Positions 1 to 61,010 of a stretch of DNA of 64,000 bases are shown one piece after another. The DNA is from Apostichopus japonicus. Lineage: Eukaryota > Echinodermata > Holothuroidea > Aspidochirotida > Stichopodidae. The notes beneath the pieces are model-generated. The model made no database searches, was not told the DNA's origin, and saw only the letters and a program-made list of their open reading frames with translations. The stretch's first letter is position 1, and the number at the start of each line of letters is the position of its first letter. Made by a program: the position numbers and the translations under genes. The DNA lies in assembly GCF_037975245.1 (NCBI RefSeq), contig NC_092572.1:9251001-9315000 (forward strand), given 5' to 3'.

Positions 1-450
1 TACGACTGCTACTAATACTACTACTAGTTATTACAACTACTACCACTACGATTACTACCACTACTACTACCAATACTACCACTTCTACCCCTACTAGTAT
101 ACCACTACTACTATTATTACTAATACTTATTCTACTACTACTAATATAGCTAGTACTACTACTTCTACTATTACTGCTAATACTACGACTTCCACTACTA
201 CTAATACTACTACTATTACTGCTACTACTACTACTACTGTAGTTACTACTACTACTATTACTACTAGTACAACTACTACTATGAGTACGAATACTACTAA
301 TACTACTTCTACTACCACTATTACAACAACTTCTGCTACTGCGACTACTACCACTACTACTACCAATACTACTATTATTACTACTACTTATTCTACTACT
401 ACTACGACTACTATAGCTACTACTTCTACTACTACCACTACTACTAATAC

Positions 451-483
<33 letters not shown>

Positions 484-516
484 CACTACTACTACTACCA
501 CCACTTCTACTATTAA
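1..516. repeat. Degenerate (TAC/ACT)n trinucleotide array
   Basis: Almost every codon-length step reads TAC, ACT or a one-base variant (AAT, ACC, TTC) up to about 516. The array is open at the left window edge. Open frames within it (poly-Thr on +, poly-Val on -) are products of the repeat. Confidence 0.95.
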
Positions 517-1606
517 CATTACTGCCGTCAAGATACCCTTCAAACAAACTCACGCTCTACTTAGTAGTTATCTCATGGTCTAGATTCTACTCAGGGTTGG
601 ATATTTCCTGGTACCAATTGATATCGGTACAAGTTTACAAGTCACAACTAGAGACATAAATTATCTTCATGCCATACGGTACTTAAATTATGTAAGCATT
701 ATTTGTTCTTCCAGTGACTGGTTTTTCTGTAATGTTATTATGATGGTGCGAAATAAAGCATGTTGTCATAGTATTCTACGGCTGTAGACCGCAGCACACC
801 ACAGGATAAAATACATCAAGAATTTTGTTTTCACAAATTAATATTTTACATATTCGAGCGTTAATTAAGGCAATGGCGGCGTGGTTGGTGGTACAAGTGG
901 TGGAATATGGTAACAAATTATACGCATCTTAGTGCCACTTTGTCATTTGGTGCCCTTTTGTTAATAAGTGGCCTTCTGCTGAAAATTGAAGAAAAAACTG
1001 GTAAGGGGGTAACATGCTTGTAGTTTTGAGAAAAAAAAACCTCTAAATGGCCTCTTTTCAAGATTTAAACTCCTTCAAGTTTTGGAAATAAAAAGTGTCC
1101 TTTTGCTATTTCAAAATCACATTTTCTTTACAAACTAATTTCCTTTTTTGTTAAAAAACAAACAATAATAATGCCCTATTGTTGATAAGTGGTTTTAAAA
1201 AAAAAAGGATATTTAAAAAGTGCCATGTTTTTTTTAATTTGTAGAAAATCTTGTGAGGTAACTAAGTCACGTGTAAATTCCACTGCCCTTCGAAGTTTGT
1301 ATCTCCCCCAACACCCTTCCCCCGATCACCCCCCCCCCCCCCAGATTCAACCCTGACGAAAACCTACCTGAATGTAACCTGATGCTATAGCCCGCAGAAT
1401 CTTCCTCAGAAAAATTAAAACAATCAAAGATTCAAAGATTTGTAATTTCAGCAATAGAACAATAGATTATGTCGTCACCGTTGTTCGTGTAACGGCTAAT
1501 TGGGTTAAGTATCATTCTTCTTTCCTGATTCGTTTGTGAAGAAATAAATTGAGCGAGTTTGACTGGTTTGTGATGAATGTTACCTAGAAGATGATTTTGT
1601 AGTATA
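517..1606. other. No gene seen
   Basis: AT-rich DNA without a long open frame or splice-bounded coding segment that I can recognise. It contains a 14-base C tract at 1329-1342 and several A and T runs. Confidence 0.6.
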
Positions 1607-2916
1607 CCGTTAAGAAACCATTGTTATCAGCCCGGGTTGTAGACCGTTAATATATGCCATTGTTATCAGCCCGGGTTGTAGACCGTTGAGAAACCATTGT
1701 TATCAGCCCGGGTTGTAGACCTTTAAGATATACCATTGTTATCAGCCCGGGTGGTAGACCGTTAAAAAACCATTGTTATCAGCCCGGGTTGTAGACCGTT
1801 AAGATATACCATTGTTATCAACCCGGGTTGTAGACCGTTTATATATACGATTGTTATCAGCCCGGGTTAAAGATCGTTAAGAAACCATTGTTATCAGCCC
1901 GGGTTGCAGACCGTTAATATATACCATTGTTATCAGCGCGGGTTGTAGACCGTTGTGAAACCATTGTTATCAGTCCGGGTTGTAGACCGTGAAGAAACCA
2001 TTGTTATCAACCCGGGTTGTAGACCGTTGTGAAACCATTGTTATCAGCCCGGGTTGTAGACCGTGAATAAACCATTGTTATCAACCCGGGTTGTAGACCG
2101 TTAATTTATACCATTGTTATCAGCTCGGGTTGAAGACCGTTGTGAAACCATTGTTATCAGCTCGGGTTGTAGACCGTGAAGAAACCATTGTTATCAACCC
2201 GGGTTGTAGACCGTTAAGAAACCATTGTTATCAGCCCGGGTTGTAGACCGTTAAGAAACCATTGTTATCAACCCGGGTTGTAGACCGTTGTGAAACCATT
2301 GTTAACAGCTCGGGTTGTAGACCGTTGTGAAACCATTGTTATCAACCCGGGTTGTAGACCGTTAAGAAACCATTGTTATCAGCCCGGGTTGTAGACCGTT
2401 AAGAAACCATTGTTATCAGCCCGGGTTGTATACCGTTAATATATAACATTGTTATCAGCCCGGGTTGTAGACAGTTGAGAAACCATTCTTATCAGCCCGG
2501 GTTGTAGACCGTGAATAAACCATTGTTATCAACCCGGGTTGTAGACCGTTAATTTATACCATTGTTATCAGCCCGGGTTGAAGACCGTTGTGAAACCATT
2601 GTTATCAGCTCGGGTTGTAGACCGTGAAGAAACCATTGTTATCAACCCGGGTTGTAGACCGTTAAGAAACCATTGTTATCAGCCCGGGTTGTAGACCGTT
2701 AAGAAACCATTGTTATCAACCCGGGTTGTAGACCGTTGTGAAACCATTGTTAACAGCCCGGGTTGTAGACCGTTGTGAAACCAATGTTATCAGCCAGGGT
2801 TGTAGACCGTTGTGAAACCATTGTTATCAACCCGGGTTGTAGACCGTTAAGAAACCATTGTTATCAGCCCGGGTTGTAGACAGTTGAGAAACCATTGTTT
2901 TCAGCCCGCGGGTTGT
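1607..2916. repeat. 37-bp minisatellite with CCCGGG core, about 35 units
   Basis: Unit of about 37 bp containing CCATTGTTATCAGCCCGGG and TTGTAGACCGTTAAGAAA. Units differ at a few positions (cAGC/cAAC before CCCGGG; GTTAAG/GTTGTG/GTGAAG/TTAATATAT spacers). Each unit carries a palindromic SmaI-type core and at least two CpGs. Confidence 0.97.
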
Positions 2917-4034
2917 CATTTCATCTCACATTTTAAAATTTTGAGAAATGATCCGTTTTAATAACATAGGCTTATTTGTTAAATCGTTGGACAATTGGGT
3001 TTAATTTACAGTATATTCTGTTTCGGAGACTTGGAAGACAGAAGCTTTCTGATTGGTTCACGATCAGTCGTGTTGTAAAATTACCAAATGAACGGAGGGC
3101 AGCATTTCGTTGCTAACATTTGCTCGTTATGATTTGTACGGAGTCAAATGTTATCTCGAATATGTCACACTTATTCGTGAGTTAGGGGAATGTACATGAA
3201 GTTTGCCCAGAAGTTTCCTTCATACATTTCCTCAAATGATTTCTCAGTGATTTTAAAGGCTGCATATGGTTCACTTTCGCGCAATTAGAAAGGTTCGACA
3301 CGACATCGCCCTCTATTTAATTTAAGGCGTGGCTTGATATCCTCATTGAAGAAGAAAAAGTCGATCTCACATGTTTTACAAATTCATATTGCGTGATACC
3401 TTCTCCCTGTATGTAAATTCCCAGGGATTTAGACCTGTATGTCTGCGGTTTATTTGACAAACGCTATAGGGATTCTTATGACATATTCTTTCCAAGTTTC
3501 AAGCCCTTGAGATTACCCCTTGAGACACCATTACAACAAGTAAAAACCGCTGGTGGATGCTGGGATGCAACAATGTAGGTATCGCACCACAATTAAGTAT
3601 TGCTCCTATTGGCTTACACAGTAAACTCGTCACTTTCCAAGGCCGATAGAGAGTTTTTAACTGACATGTCCTACTCACCAAATTATAGCTAATGGCTTGG
3701 GCTATCATAGCACATTAAACTTTTGCCACCATCATGACCATTTAGATTTTGAGCTAGAAGAGCTCAAATTTTATCATAGTGCTCCCCTACCCATCTGCCA
3801 GCTGTCGCTGCGTAATATTCTTGTTTCACCCAAGAGTTTCTAAAATACCTTAAATCCTCCAGATTTTTAGACCATTAGTAGTTTATTTCATCCTCTTCAA
3901 CATCCAAGCATCGAAAAGAATGATGATGACTCAGAAAATGCGCACAAAAAAAAATCAATACTGTGGGGCGCTATTTTCCGACGGGTTTTTGATTTGTTAT
4001 TATCTTTCCCACTAATTGCTGATCAACTGTCCTA
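2917..4034. other. No gene seen
   Basis: Unique-looking sequence. The longest open frame (minus, 3499-3708) has no recognisable domain. Confidence 0.55.
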
Positions 4035-4310
4035 TTGTTTTCAGCTTCATTTTATTTCATTTATTTGTTTTTCACAACATGCATGTAAACGTTTACAAAT
4101 AACAAATAACATGAAGTAGTAGTGAATAATACATGAAGTGAAGGAAGCGGAACAAAAAACTCTTGCGGGCTTGACGGGGTGCTTCGCTCCCTAAAATACA
4201 GAGAAACAGACCAGTCAAAGTACAACAAAGCAAAAATACACAATTTCATACAATAGGACAATAAGACCACAACAAAACAATAACACCCCCCCCCCCGGAA
4301 AAAAAACAAT
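4035..4310 (-). repeat. Probable LINE 3' end, minus strand
   Basis: Read on the minus strand the segment has AAGCCCGCAAGAG and ends in a simple tail of the GAAATAAAATGAA type, as CR1-like LINE 3' ends do. A related AAGCC(C)..GC(A/G)GG hairpin occurs in the SINE tail near 5120 and in the LINE end near 41460. No coding part is present. Confidence 0.4.
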
Positions 4311-5099
4311 CCAGTTTACACTATACATTACTCTGCACGTTCAATTTTGAAAGATAGGATATTGCCATCATTGTTATATTATTAGGACAAACATTTGATT
4401 AAGATTAGCGCCACCATTTTCATTCCTGCTTACGACATGGCAGCATGTATAGTGTCCCCATTGACGAACACACTAAACTTTCAAACTCAAAGGGTTAAAA
4501 AAGGTGGCCGAAAAACTTAAACGTGCAAACAGGGAGCAAAGACATTGTTGTCCCGGGGCACGACCGGGCTTGAACGTCCCTGTTTGCCATGACAGGCACA
4601 AGTCTCCCTCAGTAGACACGTCGGAGATTCACAGTACGTCTGTTATATTTTCCCCTGTCATGATTCTGTACTGAATTCGAACCGCTTCACTCAGGCAGGT
4701 TGTGATATGCCTACGCCCCTGTTCAGAAGTATATAAATAGGCCAAGCATGACCTCAATTGAACCAATTTTCACACCCCAAGTACTTTAAGAATCTACTTA
4801 GTATCCACGCATCTTCAAAGTAAGACAAACATTCGAACTTTAAGTTGTGGCATGTCACAAAACAAAAATGGTCCTTGTGTTACATTTCAACAATATTCTT
4901 GAGGACGACCTCTCGGGCGGATTGATATCGACTCTAATTATCATGGCAACTATTTGTAGGTGTAACCGGCATTCCAATTTTTATCAAGCTAATGAATATG
5001 CAGATTTTTATCACCTTATTATTACTATTATTATTATTATCACACTCAGGCTTAATAATAATAATAATAATCAGCAGTTATTTTTACGACGCTTAAGCG
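4311..5099. other. No gene seen
   Basis: AT-rich sequence followed by (ATT)n-type microsatellite DNA at 5018-5072, which probably is the A/T-rich tail of the neighbouring minus-strand SINE. Confidence 0.5.
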
Positions 5100-5362
5100 A
5101 CCAAAAATGTGGGAGAAGCCCGCAAGGGCTTATGGATTACAACTTACACGTCGGGTGGCTTCCAATTCAGCATTTTAACTCAAATTTGGAATCTTTTCAA
5201 TTTAGAAAGTAATTTCAGATGGGAAAACCGTAGATTGCTATTGGATGAAAACACCCACCTTACTATGACCCGGCCGGGAATCGAACCCCGAACCTCCCGA
5301 TTGCTAAGCCTCATTGATTCAAATACCACCGCCTTTATCCACTCGGCCACAGCACCGGTCAT
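5020..5362 (-). repeat. tRNA-derived SINE, long-variable-arm type
   Basis: The minus strand from 5362 reads a tRNA-like head with box A TGGCCGAGTGG and box B GGTTCGATTCC (about 5355-5262), with a long variable arm as in Ser/Leu tRNAs. The acceptor stem pairs poorly, so it is not a working tRNA gene. A non-tRNA body follows, then a GCCCTTGCGGGC hairpin near 5128 and an (ATT)n tail at 5072-5018. Confidence 0.75.
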
Positions 5363-6834
5363 AATTGTAACTAAAAGATATATTCTATAGAAAATGCATG
5401 AAATGTCATGACATTTCTACACTAGTATATCCGTCATAAGCTAAAACATATCCTATAGGGACGATGCAGAAAATTGTGGTGTTTTCTTTCATAGTTTTAT
5501 TCGCGAAAAATAAATATTTTCAAAATGCCTGCAGCAGCTTATTATATTCGATACCATAAAGATATGATAAGAATTTTTCATTTCAACTTTCCACACGATG
5601 CTTCGGGAAACGTTGTATTCCTAACATGTCACTTATGACAATCGATCAATTAAAATAATACTTGATGTAGGCCGACTTTATCAAAGAAAACATAAACGTT
5701 AAGTGTACTCTCCCAACACAGAGCCTCCATTGAGTTGATGCTTCATCGGCCAAAAACGCCCGTATTTTTAATTTTTTTCCGCCCCTTTTCATTCTCATCA
5801 AGGCTCTAAATTTATAAAGTTCAGTTTAGAATTGCTATGCTCTCGAGAATAACAGGTGGAAGTCTAAGTATGCGTTGGCACCGCCTCAGGTAGTAACACT
5901 TAAGTAGTACCCCGTACTTATATGACATAACTGCTTAATTGTTTAAGTTGTAAAGATAATATTTACATAACGAATTCTGCCTTTGATTATTTGGTGTCTC
6001 AAAAATGGGAAATGTAATGGTTTAGCTTAATATTACAAACATACACGAGCCAAATTGATCATAGACTACAAAAGCTGATGGTTAGCTCGTCCTGTAAAAT
6101 TATTCAGCAATAAAAGTAGTTTATGTATTTAATAATCATAAAACGGCCTATATTAATTTCTCCGTCTTTTTAATGGACTGTTTTAGTTGATTTTGGTAAT
6201 ATTTGATGCTTTGTGCGAGGTTGAAAAGTTAGCTGAACCATTCCCCCAACTGACGATGAAAGGTAGGGGGCCCTCCCTACCCTCACCCCCACCCCACCCC
6301 CACAAGCACACATTGCGTACGACAATGTAACTAATTCCGATATTGATATGGAAATCTGTCCTGGATAAGGAATGTTAAGAAAAGAATGGAATTCTAAAAT
6401 TACTTTTTTACATCTCACTGACTTTTATTTGCTGATACCAAAAAAAAAAAAAAAAACATTTTTAGAGGATTTCTGAGTTTGATCAATCGCAACATTGTGT
6501 TTAGAGTTATTATTAAGACTTTATACAACACAACATTCACACAGGGCAGGAACTTTCATTAGGCTAGATGAATCCAGAGTAAGTAGACAGGGAAACAGGT
6601 AGGGGGTGGGGATGGAAGGAGAGAAATAGGGAACTATATTAGAAAAAAAAGGAATCGAATAGGTTTCTCGCTGAGGATGATATCGTTGTAATGCCGTCAG
6701 TTGCGTATATACACTACATGAGTGTATATGCAACATGCTTCCTGCACGCCTAGAAAAAAATGAAAACATGCCTACCGGGCATGGTTTCATCACGGCGAGT
6801 CATGCAGGCCAACTGGGGCCAGAGTCGCGGCCGG
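5363..6834. other. No gene seen
   Basis: AT-rich DNA with an A16 run near 6440. Several short open frames lack domains. Confidence 0.55.
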
Positions 6835-7012
6835 ATTGTACCACTCACTCGAGTCACTCCAAGATAAATGTATGTCGTACAGAGTTGTTGACATGCAATT
6901 GACAATTCATAATCATGGACGTTAATATGAATCAAAGAGACTGACTTCGGTCAGCTTGCGGCTTTGATAAGCCAATGAGGCTTCTTCTCGAGTTCCTGAT
7001 CTAAAATTCATA
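6835..7012 (+). repeat. SINE copy, family shared with 15280-15540
   Basis: From a remnant T-arm (CTCGAGTCACTCC) through a body with AGATAAATGTATGTCGT, CATAATCATGGACGTTAA and the hairpin GACTGACTTCGGTCAGCTT to GAGTTCCTG, this matches the minus-strand copy at 15280-15540 almost base for base. The 5' tRNA half is degraded. The tail runs into an (AT)n array. Confidence 0.85.
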
Positions 7013-7050
7013 TATATCTACACTCTTACTCAAAATATAGATTTAAGTTG

Positions 7051-7051
7051 G

Positions 7052-7146
<95 letters not shown>
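7051..7146. repeat. (AT)n microsatellite
   Basis: Near-pure TA repeats interrupted by two G. It lies just after the 3' end of a SINE copy, a common place for such arrays to form. Confidence 0.95.
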
Positions 7147-7149
<3 letters not shown>

Positions 7150-10100
7150 CCCAGTAGGAATATTGTTACTTAGGTGAAGGCATATCTATATAGTGCAATA
7201 ATGTTGTCTATATTATGAAAGATGACGTGTTATATATTTAATAGCCCTCAGTACAGTGTATTTTAAACCTACACAAATATAATAACAGCAACTCAAAATA
7301 CCGCCACAATTATCTAAAAACTAGTAATCTGGGGGCGCAATAAAGAACAAATTACATCTTATTTTTCTTGTTTTGTTGTTGTTGTTAGTTATATGATGAT
7401 TTTAAATGATCTTATTATGATCATAGTTATGCACCGGATGGGAGCCAATGGGAACCTATAGCCCCTAGTAACCAATATCATTTCAAAAATTTGTTCAACA
7501 CGTCAATTGCTTCTAGTTTCATGACTTTAATTACGATAGTTTCAAATTTACCAAATTATCAAAGCTAAAATATGAGAAAAGACCAAAGAGCACCTATAGC
7601 TGAACGCAGAATGTCATATCGATTGGATTCATGTTAATCGCTTGAATTACCCGAGGTGTCATTTGGCAATTACCGTGCGGTGTAATAAACTTTTATTTGG
7701 GAAACAAGTTTGATAGCTGAAATGTAGTTATAAAAATAAACCCTTTAACTACCATTAATATACAACACATGCTGTAGAATGGATCTCGTGATGGTTAGAT
7801 AAGTTCATGTACTTTTGTATAGTCGTGTGTGTAAGTTCACATTCACACAAAAAAAAATGGTCACAAAGTTACTACAAGAAAGTTTTTAAGAATGCAAGCC
7901 TTTCAGTATGTGCGTGTGTGTGATTGTAGGTGTTTAATCCCAATGCCTATACTGTGAGTATATAGGCTATATGATGCAATTATCATATCCTATACACACT
8001 AGTGATTATATACTGGTTCCGCGATACCAGCAAGGTTTGTGGATAGCCTATATAGTCGCACCAGTTTAAAGACAAACAAGCCAATAAGAAGCCGACCTGT
8101 ACTGATATCACCATACAGGAAAAGCTATTTCTAAAAGGATTCGGACAATTACATTTTCAAAGGCCTTAGTCCTGGGAGCGGTCAAATGTTCTGTACGGCT
8201 AAATAATTGTGACTATAGGTTTGGAAATTCTGTTGGGCGATGCGTAAAAATTAGGCAGAAATTATATTGTCGGGCATTCAACGGTTTGCAGACAAAGTCG
8301 AAAAATATATACATAAAGAAATATATATATTCCAAATTTTAGAAATAAGCCAAACGTATTTTGTTATCCTTTTTTTTTTTAAAGCAAGTTTCAGAAAAAG
8401 TCAAGTTATAATGAATTTGGCTTTTAAAAAGCTTATTCACCAACCGTGGATACCAGTTAGTGTGTATTGGCCATATAGGCCAATCTCATATATCATGTAA
8501 GAGGGTTTATGAATCATACCGGTACCTAGTCATATACATTGACAACCTAGCAGGGGTGGTACACCGTATTCTTCAACCCCCCCCCTCCCCCCGGCAAAAT
8601 CAGAAGGAAACTTACCCCACTCCACTTGCAACATATTACAAAATTTCTTAGTGTACAGTTCATAAATAAATAACCATGTATATGTGGTACAACCTAAACA
8701 GATGAAAATTCTTCAACATTGTTCCATTTTACCAAAACGTGTCAAAGACCCTTAGACCCCTTCCACTGAACGAATTAATATCTTAGCTCATCCCCCCCCC
8801 CCCCCACCCTCATAAAAAGGTGGTTGGGCCCCTGCAGCGTAGTTAAGACGTATAACTGATAGGTATGGTTCGTATAGATCAAATCCAATAAAGGTTATAT
8901 ATTCACTTAAAGTTTAATACTCGTATATTTTAATGCATGGATTTTACACAAACGGCCTTCCATGCACCAACCAATTCGGATTCCATGGCTAATTGAAAGA
9001 CCGCACCGTAATTTATTTATTCACATCCTACCGCATTAAACTCACCAACAGATGTGTTTGACGTCTGCGTTTATGCAGATGAGTAACCATGCATGTCCTA
9101 TCACTGTGAAATATGTGCTTAGGTAGGCTACTTATATAGGCTGGGTATGTTGTACATTACACATGTGTAACCTATAAAGGCCTAAGTCGGTTCAGGCCTC
9201 AGGGGGTAAGCATGAATATACAAGAAGGACTGCTGTCGTTATCATTGCATATTAAAATACTCTCAGTATTTTATCATTTGTCATTGTATGGGTAATCTTC
9301 TGAGTTACCATCACAGACTAGAGCGATGCTTAATTATATTATTCACATGGGTGGAAACAAAAATGAAAAAAACCCTCTCCAACTGGAGAAAATAGATAAA
9401 AAAATGTGACTACGAATTGGAAGTATTCAATCTCTTCAACACTCACTCCATTATAATTATGACCGTCCTCATTCCTACAGATAGATTATTAAATTAATTA
9501 ATATTCCAATTAAGGCCGAATCTCCATGGCCATGGCATGTAAACCGCGAATTTCTATGTCGAAATGTGTTTAACTTGCACAGATGTACATTTATTATTAT
9601 TTACAGGCTACTATATATATAGTCACTCTACACTATACGCGTAATAAATTATATCATAGATACATGCTGGTATGACAGAGCGATAAAAATCGGAATATAT
9701 CATAGGAAAAGTTTACAAATGAAAGATATAACACCTAACGAGAAGGTATTTTCCCCTCAGTAACACAGTGTCGGTGCTGTTACTGTAGTAATAAAGTTTG
9801 ATATAGCCTTCACTGACATGTTGTGACGATTAAAACCTATACAGTATTACACAGTACCCTGATAAATAAAACAGTGTGTGAGCCGTGTGCATTCTAGTGT
9901 ATGTTTCCTTAGTAATCTCATGCACGCTTGGTTATATATCGTGTTATACATGTTCGAAGTAACTGTAGATTTGGTAGCTGTTATTATTATTGCTATGTTG
10001 TTGTTGTTGTTTATCGGACAGCAGCTTACAATCGAATAAAATATAGAAGCACGCATGTTGTCATTCGCTGTTTAAGTATCCTATATGCTCAGACTTATTG

Positions 10101-10508
10101 ACTTGACAATGCGACATTGCTTTGCAGTTTTGTAGACGTTTTCAATAGAAACAGGTTATTCCTCCCAACAGATAGTAGCTAACACGTTGGCACTCTTCGA
10201 AACGTTTATTTCTTTTATTGACTATTATATTTAGGGTGTTTCTTGTGGCATCGTGGCCGTGTAAATTTGTTAGCAATTACAAATCGTCGTTTTGGTCTGT
10301 GACCGAGCACGAACCCTTCAAAGGTCGGAGAGTTCTGTTGCTCCCAAATGGTTACAACCGGGCAAAGAATTCTTAAATTGCCCCCTCTCTTTCATGTTGC
10401 TCCAAATATACTTCCATCAATTAATTCAATATTTAAGTTACCAAATATATATTCTTTGAATAAGATCAAATAAACAAAAGGGTCTCGATCAAAATGAACT
10501 CCATCACA

Positions 10509-10509
<1 letters not shown>
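7147..10509. other. No gene seen
   Basis: About 3.4 kb of AT-rich DNA with no credible exon found by eye. It contains C-rich tracts at 8577-8592 and 8792-8805. Confidence 0.55.
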
Positions 10510-10574
<65 letters not shown>

Positions 10575-10576
10575 AC
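10510..10576. repeat. (AT)n microsatellite
   Basis: Pure TA repeat of about 55 bp with a short degenerate end, immediately upstream of a tRNA-like SINE. Confidence 0.95.
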
Positions 10577-10635
10577 ATGCCTACAGTGGAATTACGACCT
10601 TCCTTACCGGTTTCGACCCTCTGGACATACAATCA

Positions 10636-10752
10636 GCGTCCATAGCCTAGTGGGTAGGGTGTCCGCATATAAAGCGTGAGGCCCGGATTCGAATCCCGGT
10701 GGAGGCTGGAAGTTTCTTCACTGTTCTGGATTTTCAAACTCACTACGATATC

Positions 10753-10754
<2 letters not shown>
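10636..10754 (+). repeat. tRNA-like SINE
   Basis: 10636-10706 is 71 nt with tRNA layout: acceptor GCGTCCA pairs with TGGAGGC at six of seven positions, box A TAGCCTAGTGGG, a 7-nt anticodon loop ATATAAA (nominal anticodon ATA) on a stem with one mismatch, and box B GGATTCGAATCC. There is no discriminator-CCA context; it runs into a short body and an (AT)n tail, so a SINE or tRNA pseudogene is likelier than a functional tRNA. Confidence 0.7.
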
Positions 10755-10840
<86 letters not shown>

Positions 10841-10853
10841 ATGTGTGTGTGTG
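10755..10853. repeat. (AT)n followed by (GT)n
   Basis: About 70 bp of TA repeats change abruptly to GT repeats at 10825 and end at the GATAGATA motif. Confidence 0.95.
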
Positions 10854-11854
10854 TATAGATAGATAATACATAATGAATCCACTGGTAGTCAAATATATTT
10901 GCCTTTATGGTACACCAAAGCTACCGTTCAGTTTGATACGGTAGCTTTCAATGAATTACCGGTAAACTGCTTCCTCAATATTTCAACACATAAAGTTGGA
11001 TTTGTACAGAAACATCTAACAGGAAGGGAATAATATAAAAACTTTGGATGCATGAACAAGGTACAGTGCATACCTGCAGATAGATGCAGAATAAAGCAAC
11101 TTTCATTATGCTAAAAGCAGAACGTGATAAATGTGTTTTGTTAGATTTATATCCCGTGAATAAATTTGTGGACACAAACATTTTGCTTGACTGATTTTGG
11201 CAGAGCGTTCAAATGGAAAAGTTTTCACTATTATTATTATTACTACCAGCAAAAGATGGAAGCTTCATCCTGTCAGGTGTGTTAACAAACATTATCTAAT
11301 CGCCGGACGACACCACCCAGTCAAATCTGTCTCACTAATCAGTGTGAAACAAATACTTCAAGGTTGCTTTCATTCGATAAAGCAAAACGACTCATTGACG
11401 CTGTAAATGTCATTGCGTGATTAAACGTCCATTCAGTTAATTTGAATATTTAAAGCTGGCAAAATAATTGAGTCAATTTGCTGTGTTTCTTCATCTGTTA
11501 ATACGCGAATATGCTGCGTGTCTTAAAATCCAGTATTTTTGGTCAAAATAATCAAAAAAATAATAACATGTGTTAGCAGCAGACTAATCGACAATCTTTC
11601 TCTTCGTATTTGTTCTTCTCATTTTGTTCAAAAAATATTTTAGTTATAGTAGATAAACTGTAGGAGCAATATTGGAAAAGGACCATATATAGACTTGTAG
11701 AGGTAACTATTTATGTACGGGAGATGAATATTTCACATTATGGATTGAGATCTGATATATTTCGGAGATAAAGCGAGCGTATGAAAAACCGACCAAAAGG
11801 TGGTCTATAAGTTGTCTATTAGTGTTCGAAGGAATAACAAAAATAGAAACCAAA
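10854..11854. other. Upstream region of the channel gene; hairpin at 10917-10948
   Basis: Contains an inverted repeat with 11-bp arms (AAAGCTACCGT, 10-nt loop) at 10917-10948 and a TATATAG at 11686-11692, 163 bases before the proposed ATG. No other gene seen. Whether this acts as the promoter is unknown. Confidence 0.4.
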
Positions 11855-59479
<47,625 letters not shown>

Positions 59480-60299
59480 GTAAGGCTTTTCGTTTTATGA
59501 CGACCTTAAAAAGAATGTATACCCTGCAGTAGCAGACCATATAAAAAACTTATCACAAAACAGACACATATTCCATCGAGTTATGTTGAAAACCACAGTT
59601 CAATATCTTATCCCTATTATAACTCGAGAAGTGTTTGATTCATATATGTAACCTACTTTGATTGGTTAAATCCTCTCATATATGCCACAGTACGTGGATC
59701 ATGGTAGATACCGATAATGTGACGTCATCATGACGTATTTCTTTCACAAGTTTTACTTTCCTATTACTTTCCTATTACTTTCCTAGTCCTTCTCGTTGGT
59801 TTTATAGGCCTATCTTGAAATGTAATATATTCGGAATGTTTGCTTTGCTGTCAATGTTCTCTGTTGTTAGAATGCCCCCCCCCCCACAAAGTTGACAATG
59901 ACTTGAAATTGACGATAACACCCCCCCCCCGCGCCCCCACCCTACCTCCCCTATCCCCCTCGTCCTCCACAACCATCCTCCCTTTCTCAATTGGTCCGTT
60001 ACTTTCATATGCAGAGGCGTGTGGTCTTGACATTAATACATAGGTTATAATAACATCAGACCGGTATACTCCGTCCTAATCCAACCACAAAAAAACAAAC
60101 ACTGTTGTATATTGTTTGTAAGTTCTTTATCTTTCTTTCATTTCATGTGCGTGTCATGTTGTTGTTATTCCTTTTTTTCTTCTTTTTTGTCCCTCTTTTT
60201 TTGCTGTTTTTTTTTATTTATTTTTTATTTTTTGGCTTCTTCTTCGTCTGTTACCTTTGAAAATAAAATATATGATATCTCTTTTCTTATTCACACAAT

Positions 60300-60565
60300 C
60301 AAGGGCCGCGGAACCGGGGGGCACAGGGGGCACGTGCCCCACCCCCCACTTTTCCTCAGGTTAAAAATTTGCCATTTTTCTTCATAAAAATTGAGGTGTC
60401 TCAAGTTAGCAAGAGGCCAGGGAACTAGAATGAACACTCGGGAAGGGCCGTTACCGGCCATCTGAGGGGTTTGTAAAACCAAAAATTTTCTTGTCGCTCC
60501 GCGCCAACCGGCGCTCCGCTCAGATAGTCGTGCATACAACTTTGCAAATCCTGGCTACGCCCCTG
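60300..60565. repeat. hAT-related fragment
   Basis: The right edge CTGGCTACGCCCCTG ends as hAT elements do. 60440-60530 matches, inverted, 61650-61755 (CGGGAAG.GCCGTT, ATCTGAGGGGT, AAAATTTTCTTGT, GCGCCAACC, GCGCTCCGCT, AGATAGT). Left end and target duplication are unclear. Confidence 0.6.
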
Positions 60566-61010
60566 ACTTTTGATGAATTTCTGTGGGTCAAACTCAAAGC
60601 TATTTCGAATGGAAAAAATTGTTAAGATATTAACAAGAAATAAACTCTAATTCGGAAGATTCCTACATTAGCAACTAGCATGATTTCACCTCATTCTGTC
60701 TCAAAAGGAAACTTGTTCCTTGTTTCCCAATTTGCACATTGGATATTGCAGTGCTAGTATGCATATTTTCCTTGAGGGGGGGGGGGTGTTGATGGAGTGA
60801 TGTGTATACGCAAATAAGATAATACAATAAGAGTTATAAAGGGTACTAAATATAAGGCTGCATCAGTCTAATCGAATTCCTGCAAAGTGCCCTTTGATGT
60901 CGGTGCCCCCCCCCCCCCCAGATTAAAAGTGCTTCCGCCGCCCTTGCACACAATAATATCATTAATGTAGTGATATTTTAATGTCAAGGGACATACAATA
61001 CCGCTTACAG

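Noticed and set aside
127-583. Poly-Val (minus) and poly-Thr (plus) frames
   Set aside because: Translation of a trinucleotide array.
1607-2916. CRISPR array
   Set aside because: Units are contiguous near-identical tandem repeats without unique spacers, in a eukaryotic setting.
10636-10706. Functional tRNA gene
   Set aside because: Mismatches in acceptor, anticodon and T stems, and continuation into a SINE-like body with an (AT)n tail.
11686-11692. TATA box for exon 1
   Set aside because: TATATAG strings are frequent in this AT-rich window; noted in the exon 1 entry but not called as a promoter.
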